A stretch of DNA of 34,167 nucleotides from the NCBI GenBank assembly GCA_945905835.1, contig CAMDQJ010000043.1:1-34167 (forward strand), read 5' to 3'. How positions within the stretch are numbered: position 1 is the stretch's first letter; every line of letters begins with the position of its first letter. Under the pieces are notes generated by a model. The model saw only the letters and a program-made list of their open reading frames with translations. It was not told the origin of the DNA and searched no databases. The DNA comes from Asaia bogorensis (lineage in GTDB: Bacteria > Pseudomonadota > Alphaproteobacteria > Reyranellales > Reyranellaceae). Shown piece after piece: positions 27,758 to 34,167 of this stretch. The translations under genes and the position numbers were made by a program.

Positions 27758-27977
27758 CGTACCCCCGCCCGCGGGTCGGTCACCGCCATCGGGCTGCATC
27801 TGCTCCATCTCGGAAGGATAAGTGTTTCCCCCGGGAGCGGTCAACATCTGGCACCTGTTGATGCTCTTGCGTCGCAAAATGTTGGGGGCAGGCCGGGGTT
27901 TTGCGCATTGACGCATGATAGCACGGCCGGCATATGTTGCCGCCGTCGCCCATTCTCCAGGCCCAAAAAGACAAAGA
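27758..27977. other. Divergent spacer between the zapA operon and tkt
   Basis: The 220 bases must hold promoters for both the minus-strand zapA group and the plus-strand tkt-gap pair. Only the plus-strand candidate at 27908-27936 stands out. No regulator-type palindrome was noticed. Confidence 0.5.
27908..27936 (+). promoter_or_regulatory. Putative promoter of tkt-gap
   Basis: TTGACG (27908-27913) and CATATG (27931-27936) are 17 bases apart, which would start transcription near 27943, about 35 bases before the tkt ATG. The -35 is good; the -10 is moderate. Confidence 0.5.
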
Positions 27978-29969
27978 ATGACCGCAACGAACGCTGCTGC
28001 CCCCCGCGACATGGCAAACGCCATCAGGGCCCTCGCCATGGACGCCGTGCAGCAGGCTGATTCGGGCCATCCCGGCATGCCGATGGGCATGGCCGACGCC
28101 GCCACTGTCCTGTTTACGAGATTCATGAAGTTCGATCCGTCGGCGCCCAAATGGCCCGACCGCGACCGTTTCATTCTGTCGGCCGGCCACGGCTCGATGC
28201 TGCTCTACTCGCTGCTGCATCTCACCGGCTATCCCGACATGACGCTCGACGAGCTGAAGCACTTCCGCCAGGTCGGCAGCAAGACTGCCGGCCATCCCGA
28301 ATACGGCCATGCCACGGGCATCGAGACGACGACCGGCCCGCTCGGCCAGGGGCTGGGCAACTCGGTGGGCTTCGCCATCGCCGAACGTTCGCTGGCCAGC
28401 CGCTTCGGCGCCGACATCGTCGATCACTTTACGTACGTCATCGCCGGCGACGGCTGCTTGATGGAAGGCATCGGCCAGGAGGCGATCACGCTTGCCGGCC
28501 ATCTCGGCCTCGGCCGCCTGATCGTGCTGTTCGACGACAACGGCATCTCGATCGACGGCGCGACCTCGCTTTCGACCTCGGAAGACCACAAGAAGCGCTT
28601 CCTCGCGGCCGGCTGGCATGTGCAAGCCGTAGACGGTCACGATGCCGACGCCGTGACGCGTGCGATCCGCAAGGCGCGCAACGTCACCGACAAGCCCTCG
28701 ATGATCGCCTGCAAGACGGTGATCGGCTACGGCGCGCCGACCAAGGCCGGCACGGCGGCAACGCACGGCTCGCCGCTCGGCAAGGACGAGGTCGCAGGCG
28801 CGCGCGCCAAGCTCGGCTGGACCTCGCCGCCGTTCGAAATTCCCGCGCCGATCCTCGAGGCTTGGCGCAAGGTCGGCCGTCGCGGCAAGTCGCAGCGACG
28901 CAAGTGGGAGAAGCGGCATGCCGCACTCGCCGACGAGCTGCGCGCCGAGTTCGACCGCCGCCAGAAGGGCGATCTGCCGGCCGCCGCCGGCGAGACCATC
29001 AAGGCGTTCAAGGCCAAGCAGGCCGCCGACAAGCCTAACTGGGCCACGCGCAAGTCGAGCCAGGAAGTGCTCGAGGTCATCAACCCCGTGCTGCCCGATA
29101 CGCTCGGCGGCTCGGCCGATCTCACCGGCTCGAACAACACCAAGAGTGCAGGCCAAAAGCCCTTCACCAAGGCCGATGCATCGGGCCGCTACCTCTACTA
29201 CGGCATCCGCGAGCACGCGATGGCTGCGGCGATGAACGGCATGGCGCTGCATGGCGGCGTGATCCCCTACGGCGGCACCTTCCTGGTCTTCACCGACTAT
29301 TGCCGGCCCTCGATCCGCCTCTCGGCGCTGATGGGTCTGCGCGTCATCTACGTCATGACGCACGATTCGATCGGACTAGGCGAGGACGGCCCGACGCATC
29401 AGCCGGTCGAGCACCTGTCCGCGCTGCGGGCCATTCCCAACCTGATGGTGATGCGTCCAGCCGACGCCATCGAGACGGCCGAGTGCTGGCAGATCGCGCT
29501 CGAGTCGAGGCGGATGCCGAGCGTGATCGCCCTCACCCGCCAGAACCTGCCGGCGCTGCGCGGCGCCGGCGACGACAATCTCTGCGCCAAGGGCGCCTAC
29601 CTGCTGGCCGGCGACACCAGCGCGTCCGTACGCCTGATCGCATCCGGCTCGGAAGTGCATCTGGCAACGGCGGCGCGCGACCTACTGGCCAAGGACGGCA
29701 TCGCCGCTTCAGTGGTGTCCATGCCGTCGTGGGAGCTGTTCGCCCGGCAGGACGCCGCCTACAAGGCCAGCGTCATGGGTCCCGACGGCACCGTACGCGT
29801 GGCCTGCGAGGCGGCGACCGGCTTCGGCTGGGAGCGCTGGTTGGGCGCCAAGGGCTCGTTCGTAGGCATGCATAGTTTCGGCGCTTCGGGTAAATACCAG
29901 GAGCTCTACAAGCATTTCGGCATCACGGCCGAGGCGATCGCCGCAGAGGCGTGCCGGCTGGCTGCATAA
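27978..29969 (+). CDS. tkt: Transketolase
   Basis: Transketolase moves two-carbon units between sugar phosphates in the pentose phosphate or Calvin pathway, using thiamine diphosphate. The 663-residue protein has D-S-G-H-P-G (H31), the ThDP/metal motif G-D-G-C-L-M-E-G-I through [24 protein letters not shown], and [12 protein letters not shown] in the pyrimidine domain. The length is normal. The ATG at 27978 is chosen over upstream extension because family proteins begin a few residues before M-A-N-A-I-R-A-L. gap follows 11 bases after its stop codon. Confidence 0.97.
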   Translation: MTATNAAAPRDMANAIRALAMDAVQQADSGHPGMPMGMADAATVLFTRFMKFDPSAPKWPDRDRFILSAGHGSMLLYSLLHLTGYPDMTLDELKHFRQVGSKTAGHPEYGHATGIETTTGPLGQGLGNSVGFAIAERSLASRFGADIVDHFTYVIAGDGCLMEGIGQEAITLAGHLGLGRLIVLFDDNGISIDGATSLSTSEDHKKRFLAAGWHVQAVDGHDADAVTRAIRKARNVTDKPSMIACKTVIGYGAPTKAGTAATHGSPLGKDEVAGARAKLGWTSPPFEIPAPILEAWRKVGRRGKSQRRKWEKRHAALADELRAEFDRRQKGDLPAAAGETIKAFKAKQAADKPNWATRKSSQEVLEVINPVLPDTLGGSADLTGSNNTKSAGQKPFTKADASGRYLYYGIREHAMAAAMNGMALHGGVIPYGGTFLVFTDYCRPSIRLSALMGLRVIYVMTHDSIGLGEDGPTHQPVEHLSALRAIPNLMVMRPADAIETAECWQIALESRRMPSVIALTRQNLPALRGAGDDNLCAKGAYLLAGDTSASVRLIASGSEVHLATAARDLLAKDGIAASVVSMPSWELFARQDAAYKASVMGPDGTVRVACEAATGFGWERWLGAKGSFVGMHSFGASGKYQELYKHFGITAEAIAAEACRLAA

Positions 29970-29980
29970 CGGAGGACAAC

Positions 29981-30988
29981 ATGGCAGTGCGGGTTGCAAT
30001 CAACGGCTTCGGGCGCATCGGACGAAACGTGCTGCGTGCCATCATGGAATCCGGCCGCAAGGACATCGAGGTCGTGGCGATCAACGATCTCGGCCCGGTC
30101 GAGACCAACGCCCACCTCTTCCGCTTCGACTCCGTGCACGGCCGTTTCAACGGCGAAGTAAAGGTCGACGGCGACACGATCGATGTCGGCCGCGGCAAGA
30201 TCAAGGTCACCGCCGAACGCGATCCGTCCAAGCTGCCGCACAAGGCGCTGGGCGTCGAGATCGTGCTCGAGTGCACCGGCTTCTTCACCTCGAAGGCGGC
30301 GGCTTCGGCCCATCTCGCCGCCGGCGCCAAGCGCGTGTTGGTCTCCGCCCCCGCTGACAATGCCGACCTTACGGTCGTCTACGGTGTGAACCACGACAAG
30401 CTCACCAAGGATCATGTAGTCGTCTCCAACGCCTCGTGCACGACCAACTGCCTGGCGCCGGTTGCCAAGGTGCTGAACGACGCGGTCGGCATCACGCACG
30501 GCTTCATGACGACGATCCACGCCTATACCGGCGACCAGCCGACGCTCGACACCATGCACAAGGATCTCTATCGCGGCCGCGCCGCGGCGCTCTCGATGAT
30601 CCCGACCTCGACGGGTGCCGCCAAGGCCGTGGGCCTCGTGCTGCCGGAGCTGAACGGCAAGCTCGACGGCGTCGCCATCCGCGTGCCGACGCCCAACGTC
30701 TCGATGATCGACTTCAAGTTCGTGGCCAAGCGCAAGACCGACAAGGAAGAGATCAACAAGGCCGTGAAGCTCGCCGCCGCCAACCAGCTCAAGGGCATCC
30801 TGGGCTGGACCGACGCGCCCAACGTCTCGATCGACTTCAACCACGACAGCCATTCGTCGACGTTCCACATGGACCAGACCAAGGTCATGGACGGCACCCT
30901 GGTGCGCGTCATGAGCTGGTACGACAACGAGTGGGGCTTCTCCAACCGCATGGCGGACACCGCCGTCGCCATGGGCAAGCTGGGCTGA
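29981..30988 (+). CDS. gap: Glyceraldehyde-3-phosphate dehydrogenase, type I
   Basis: The 335-residue enzyme has the NAD motif G-F-G-R-I-G-R (9-15), D36 after the second strand (N-D-L), favouring NAD over NADP, and the active site S-N-A-S-C-T-T-N-C with C153. The C-terminal [11 protein letters not shown] is complete. GGAGG five bases before the ATG is a strong ribosome site. It forms a two-gene unit with tkt, and the frequent next gene, pgk, is absent; a minus-strand gene of the IS-scarred region begins instead. Confidence 0.97.
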   Translation: MAVRVAINGFGRIGRNVLRAIMESGRKDIEVVAINDLGPVETNAHLFRFDSVHGRFNGEVKVDGDTIDVGRGKIKVTAERDPSKLPHKALGVEIVLECTGFFTSKAAASAHLAAGAKRVLVSAPADNADLTVVYGVNHDKLTKDHVVVSNASCTTNCLAPVAKVLNDAVGITHGFMTTIHAYTGDQPTLDTMHKDLYRGRAAALSMIPTSTGAAKAVGLVLPELNGKLDGVAIRVPTPNVSMIDFKFVAKRKTDKEEINKAVKLAAANQLKGILGWTDAPNVSIDFNHDSHSSTFHMDQTKVMDGTLVRVMSWYDNEWGFSNRMADTAVAMGKLG

Positions 30989-31031
30989 TTTCCACCAAGG
31001 GACTCGCTACGGGAGTGGCGCTCTCCGATCC

Positions 31032-31632
31032 CTAGAAGCCGCCGTAGCCGTGCCCGTAATAGCCGGGACCCGGCCCCCCGTAATAGCCGGGACCCGGATT
31101 GTAGTATCCGGGACCGGGGCCGTAATAGCCGGGTCCATAGCCGGCATTGTTGTTGCTGTTGCTGATGATGGCTCCCACGAGCGGCGCGATTTTCTGCACG
31201 ATGTTGCCGAACTGGTTCGGCGCGGATGCCGATGCTGACGGTTGCGCCTGGTGGCGCGCCTGCGACCGCGCGGCGACCTGGTCGTAGGTCAGGCGCGGGC
31301 CGGCGTCCTGCTTAACGCGCGAGCAATGCACCATCGATCGATACGCGACCGCTGCCGCCTCGGCTCTGATCGAACTGCTGAGCCGCGGCGATGGTGGCCG
31401 GACCGGCCTGGCCATCGGCCGGACCGGGATCGAAGCCCAGCGCAATCAGCTGATTCTGCACTTCGAGCACGTCGTCATTGCCGAGCGGAAGCGGAGGCAA
31501 ATTTGCCGTCGTGCCACTCGCCGGCAGTGAAGATTGCTGCGGCGAGAGCGATGGATCGGCGGCACCGACGCCTGCCGCCCAGCCGATCAGGAGGGCAGCG
31601 ACCGCTGTACCGGCAAATAGTTTCATCGGCAT
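31032..31632 (-). pseudogene. Secreted peptidoglycan-binding-like protein, frameshifted
   Basis: From the ATG at 31632 (M-P-M-K-L-F) or 31626, the frame gives a signal peptide (M-K-L-F-A-G-T-A-V-A-A-L-L-I, cleavage near G-V-G-A-A). A Pro/Ser region and a peptidoglycan-binding-1-like segment follow (V-Q-N-Q-L-I-A-L-G-F-D-P-G-P-A-D-G-Q-A-G). This frame stops at 31312 just after D-G-A-L-L-A-R. The sense continues in another frame with V-K-Q-D-A-G-P-R-L-T-Y-D-Q-V-A-A-R-S and ends at 31032 in a Gly/Tyr/Pro repeat tail (P-G-Y-Y). A two-base loss or one-base gain near 31315-31320 explains this; a sequencing error cannot be excluded. A mini-element abuts the start codon. Confidence 0.7.
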
Positions 31633-31759
31633 TGTCACGTTGGCAGAGTTCACCCCCAAACTCCGACCGCTTCGCTTCATGGCGCTGTAGCATTTCCAAT
31701 GACTTAGCAGGCTCGGGCAGAGGCCAGAAATGGCTCACAAGCGCCAACGTGACAATGCC
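31628..31759. mobile_element. 132-bp mini-element with perfect 17-bp inverted ends
   Basis: GGCATTGTCACGTTGGC at 31628-31644 is exactly mirrored at 31743-31759. The right 28 bases (31732-31759) are identical to 147-174. The interior holds no transposase motif. The end sequence resembles IS6-family ends (GGC-x-x-TGT) and matches in 12 bases the end at 31975-31986. It may be a MITE-like derivative or an internally deleted IS6-like copy. It interrupts the IS6 transposase remnant on the right and ends on the left inside the first two codons of the peptidoglycan-binding-like gene. Confidence 0.7.
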
Positions 31760-31928
31760 CGAAATGGTTCACCCAACGCCGGATGGACTCGTAGGAAAGC
31801 CCAATGCCGCGTTCCGCCAGCAGGTCTTCGACATCGCGCAAGCTCAGACTGAACCGAAGGTGGAGCCAGATCGCCTGATGGATGATCTCAGGTGGGAAGC
31901 GATACCCGGCGTAGCTGATCTTGTTCAT
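31760..31928 (-). pseudogene. N-terminal stub of an IS6-family transposase
   Basis: From the ATG at 31928 the frame gives about 56 residues: Y-x-G-Y-R-F-P-P-E-I-I, then L-S-L-R-D-V-E-D-L-L-A-E-R-G-I, S-Y-E-S-I-R-R-W-V-N-H-F. This is the helix-turn-helix N-terminus typical of IS6/IS26-like transposases. The DDE catalytic domain is missing: the frame is cut at H-F-G by the end of the mini-element. The stub is non-functional. Confidence 0.85.
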
Positions 31929-31974
31929 CCCGATGGCTACCAGTCCGCCGCCCAGACCACTACACTCGGATCGT

Positions 31975-31986
31975 CGTGACAATGCC
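31975..31986 (-). mobile_element. Terminal end of the IS6-family remnant
   Basis: Read on the minus strand, GGCATTGTCACG starts at 31986, 58 bases before the stub's ATG, the spacing expected for the left end of an IS6-like element. The same 12 bases begin the ends at 31628, 31759 and 174. It therefore marks the outer boundary of IS material next to the ABC importer. Confidence 0.7.
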
Positions 31987-32056
31987 CGGATGACTCCACG
32001 GACGGTTGGGGGCAAGCTGCAGCCAACTCATGATCGGGAATCCAAAGGGGAAAACC
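31987..32056 (+). other. Short leader between IS end and the ABC importer
   Basis: Only 70 bases remain between the IS6 end and the binding-protein ATG. An AAAGGGG ribosome site lies near 32044-32050. No convincing -35/-10 pair is visible, so the natural promoter may have been separated by the insertion, or transcription may start within the IS remnant. Confidence 0.55.
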
Positions 32057-32869
32057 ATGCGTAAGATGATGACGTTCGTAGGCGCGCTGGCCGCCGTTGG
32101 CGCACTGGCGTGCGCTGCCTTTGCCGCCGACCTTCCGGAGATTAAGAAGCGTGGCAAGCTGCTCGCCGCCACCAGCGGCAACCTGCTGCCGGTATCCTAC
32201 GTCAACGAGAAGAACGAGCTGGTCGGCTACGACATCGAAGTCGCCCACTACATCGAGAAGAAGCTCGGCCTGCCGATCGACATCGCCAGGCTCGACTTCA
32301 AGGGCATTATGCCGGGTCTGCAAACCGGCCGGTTCGACGCCGTCTTCTCCAACGTGAACATCACCGAGGAGCGCAAGAAGATCTTCGACTATTCCATTCC
32401 CTACTCGCGCTCGATGATCGTCGCCGTGGTGCGCACCGGCGTCGCGGACGTGAAGGGTTACAAGGACCTAAAGGGCAAGAACGTCGGCGGCATCTCCGGC
32501 GGCGCCGACGGCGAGCTGCCGGCGCGCGAGATCGAGAAGCAGTACGGCGAGTTCAAGTCGTTCAAGGGCTATCCTGGCAATGCCGAGCTGTTCGCCGATC
32601 TCGCGGTCGGCCGCATCGACGTCGCGATCTCGCCTGATACCGCGGCGGCGGCGTTCCTGAAGTCGCGTCCCGGCGTCGGCAAGATCACCGGCGAGCCCTA
32701 TGTCGTGCGATTCGTCGGCATCCCCATGCAGAAGGGTTCCAAGGAACTCAAGGCCGTGTTCGACCAATCGATCCGGGACATGAAGAAGGAAGGACTGCTG
32801 GACAAGTGGGGCTCGCAGTATTTCGGCATCGAGAAGTACAGCGCCGATCTCGTCGACCGCGATCCCTGA
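32057..32869 (+). CDS. Amino-acid type ABC solute-binding protein (family 3)
   Basis: The 270-residue precursor from the ATG at 32057 has a Sec signal ending A-F-A-A-D (about 23). A family-3 binding domain follows: G-K-L-L-A-A-T-S-G-N-L-L-P, G-Y-D-I-E-V-A-H-Y-I, F-D-A-V-F-S-N-V-N-I-T-E-E-R, and K-D-L-K-G-K-N-V-G. In the ligand site the usual Arg of this family lies in T-E-E-R; the position often holding Thr-P-P-F-x is N-L-L-P-V-S-Y here, so the ligand may not be a standard polar amino acid. The frame continues upstream but without homology. The permease gene follows 3 bases later. Confidence 0.88.
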   Translation: MRKMMTFVGALAAVGALACAAFAADLPEIKKRGKLLAATSGNLLPVSYVNEKNELVGYDIEVAHYIEKKLGLPIDIARLDFKGIMPGLQTGRFDAVFSNVNITEERKKIFDYSIPYSRSMIVAVVRTGVADVKGYKDLKGKNVGGISGGADGELPAREIEKQYGEFKSFKGYPGNAELFADLAVGRIDVAISPDTAAAAFLKSRPGVGKITGEPYVVRFVGIPMQKGSKELKAVFDQSIRDMKKEGLLDKWGSQYFGIEKYSADLVDRDP

Positions 32870-32872
32870 GCC

Positions 32873-33586
32873 ATGAACATCGACTTCGGCATGGTTATCC
32901 CCTACCTGCCGATCCTGTTCGAGGCGGCGGGGATGACCATCGTGATCACCGTGCTGAGCCAAGCGATCGGAACGGTGTTGGGCTTCTTCTTGGCGCTCGG
33001 GCGCATGTCGGATATCCCGGTGCTGCGCGGCGCGGTCTGGACCTACGTGTTGATCTTCCGCGGCACGCCGATGCTGCTGCATCTGTTCTACGTCTATTAC
33101 GCCGCCCCGGCGGTCGGCATCACGCTCGAGCCGTTCACGGCGGCGATCGTCGCCATGTCGCTCAGCACCACCGCCTACAATTGTGAGATCCTGCGCGCCG
33201 GGCTTCAGGCCGTGCCGCGCGGCCAAGTCGAGGCGGCGCAGGCGGTCGGCATGACCTGGCCCGGGATCCTGCGGACCATCGTCCTCCCGCAGGCGTTGCG
33301 GGTCATCATCGTGCCCTACATGACCAACTTCATCTCGCACACCAAGGGCTCGTCGCTCGCCTCGGTGATCACCGTGCCCGAACTGATGCTGACCGCGCAG
33401 ATGATCTATTCCAGCACCTATCGCGCGATCGAGATCCTGACCGCGGCCGGCGCAATCTACTTGATCCTGACCAGCGCGCTCACGCTTGCCCAGCTCTGGC
33501 TTGAGAAATGGCTGCGCTACGACGAGCGCGGCCTGAGCCTGCGGCGGCGGCGCCAGCTTCTCCTGGTGGCGGGCGGCAATGGTTGA
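32873..33586 (+). CDS. Amino-acid type ABC permease (HisM/GlnP-like)
   Basis: The 237-residue inner-membrane protein has about five membrane helices. The family signature [15 protein letters not shown] follows the second helix, and the EAA loop reads [11 protein letters not shown], then I-V-L-P-Q-A-L-R. Only one permease is present, so the channel is probably a homodimer unless a partner lies beyond the window. The C-tail is unusually basic (R-G-L-S-L-R-R-R-R). Its end overlaps the ATPase start by 8 bases. Confidence 0.92.
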   Translation: MNIDFGMVIPYLPILFEAAGMTIVITVLSQAIGTVLGFFLALGRMSDIPVLRGAVWTYVLIFRGTPMLLHLFYVYYAAPAVGITLEPFTAAIVAMSLSTTAYNCEILRAGLQAVPRGQVEAAQAVGMTWPGILRTIVLPQALRVIIVPYMTNFISHTKGSSLASVITVPELMLTAQMIYSSTYRAIEILTAAGAIYLILTSALTLAQLWLEKWLRYDERGLSLRRRRQLLLVAGGNG

Positions 33587-34167
33587 GCCTCCCATGATCG
33601 AGGTTGCCGGACTGACCAAGCGGTTTGGCGCGAATATCCAGGCGCTGGCCGGAATCGATCTCACGGTGCAGCCGGGCGAGGTCGTATGCCTGATCGGGCC
33701 GAGCGGCTCGGGCAAGAGCACCCTGCTGCGCAGTATCAACTTCCTCGAAGTGCCGACCGGCGGCGTCGTTCGGGTCGCCGGCAAGCGGGTCGGCTTCCGA
33801 GAGGGCCAAGGCCGGGAGCGCCGGTTGGGTGGCCGCGAGATGGCGGCGCAGCGCGCCGAGATTGGTATGGTCTTTCAGCTCTTCCATCTCTGGCCGCACA
33901 AGACGGCGCTGGAGAACGTGATCCTGGGCCTGGTCGAGGTGCGCGGCCTGGCGACGGCCGACGCGGCGCGTCTCGGCCACGAGCTGATGGCCAAAGTCGA
34001 GCTCTCCGACAAGATGGACGCCTTTCCCGAGCATCTCTCGGGCGGCCAGCGCCAGAGAGTCGCCATCGCCCGCGCGCTCGCCATGAATCCTAAAGTCATG
34101 CTGTTCGACGAACCCACGTCGGCGCTCGATCCTGAACTGGTGGGCGAGGTGCTGGCGGTGATGGAGA
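33579..34167 (+). CDS. Amino-acid type ABC importer ATPase (3' end beyond the window)
   Basis: About 196 residues are visible from the ATG at 33579; an in-frame ATG at 33594 is also possible and gives the family-like start [11 protein letters not shown]. Walker [10 protein letters not shown], the Q-loop in [10 protein letters not shown], signature L-S-G-G-Q-R-Q-R, and Walker [16 protein letters not shown] are intact. The layout fits HisP/GlnQ-type ATPases. The stretch after strand 3 has an extra basic segment ([14 protein letters not shown]). The window ends just after the D-loop. Confidence 0.93.
   Translation, partial: MVEPPMIEVAGLTKRFGANIQALAGIDLTVQPGEVVCLIGPSGSGKSTLLRSINFLEVPTGGVVRVAGKRVGFREGQGRERRLGGREMAAQRAEIGMVFQLFHLWPHKTALENVILGLVEVRGLATADAARLGHELMAKVELSDKMDAFPEHLSGGQRQRVAIARALAMNPKVMLFDEPTSALDPELVGEVLAVME

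Noticed and set aside
27780..29363. Minus-strand open frame of 527 codons
   Set aside because: It is antisense to the fully supported transketolase gene and shows no recognisable motif.
31704..32015. Single 103-residue minus-strand protein across the IS scar
   Set aside because: Only the middle 56 residues match an IS6 transposase; the remainder is IS-end sequence and leader read in frame by chance.

Overview
The window reads as chromosomal DNA of a high-GC alphaproteobacterium, probably of Rhodospirillales type. This rests on three gene strings: ruvC-ruvA-ruvB-ybgC-tolQ-tolR-tolA-tolB-pal-cpoB-tilS-ftsH-folP-glmM, zapA-6S RNA-fthC-ymdB, and tkt-gap. The genus cannot be fixed from the sequence alone.

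Layout. (1) 1-250: the 3' end of an IS481-like transposase, a 28-bp block shared with a second IS scar near 31.7 kb, and a 49-nt remnant resembling the 3' half of a tRNA. (2) 255-1949: a polytopic membrane protein of unknown function. (3) 2057-8376, minus strand: a tight catabolic operon in the order Tat-exported solute-binding protein, two CUT1-type permeases, MalK/UgpC-type ATPase, SDR dehydrogenase, Ldh-family dehydrogenase. A divergent aminotransferase and alpha/beta hydrolase follow (8616-10680). (4) 10661-27757, minus strand: a long, nearly gap-free housekeeping block. In transcription order it runs DUF4164-like small coiled coil, zapA, 6S RNA, fthC, ymdB, a candidate small RNA with tandem terminators, yebC, ruvCAB, ybgC, tolQRAB, pal, cpoB, tilS, ftsH, folP, glmM, thiD. 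It covers cell-division timing, Holliday-junction processing, the Tol-Pal envelope machine, tRNA-Ile lysidinylation, membrane proteolysis, folate, peptidoglycan precursor and thiamine synthesis. (5) 27978-30988, plus strand: transketolase and glyceraldehyde-3-phosphate dehydrogenase. (6) 31032-31986: a frameshifted peptidoglycan-binding-type secreted protein, a 132-bp mini-element with perfect 17-bp inverted ends, and an N-terminal stub of an IS6-family transposase. (7) 32057-34167, plus strand: an amino-acid type ABC importer (binding protein, permease, ATPase cut by the window end), starting 70 bp from the IS6 end.

Most of the window is ordinary core genome. I found no CRISPR array, prophage or recognisable defence locus, and no clearly undescribed multi-gene system. 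The points most worth a second look are the candidate sRNA between ymdB and yebC (25265-25425), the nested IS scar that touches the start codon of a frameshifted gene (31032-31986), the tRNA-like remnant at 193-241, the stem-loop between binding-protein and permease genes (6981-7018), and the uncharacterised transporter-dehydrogenase operon.
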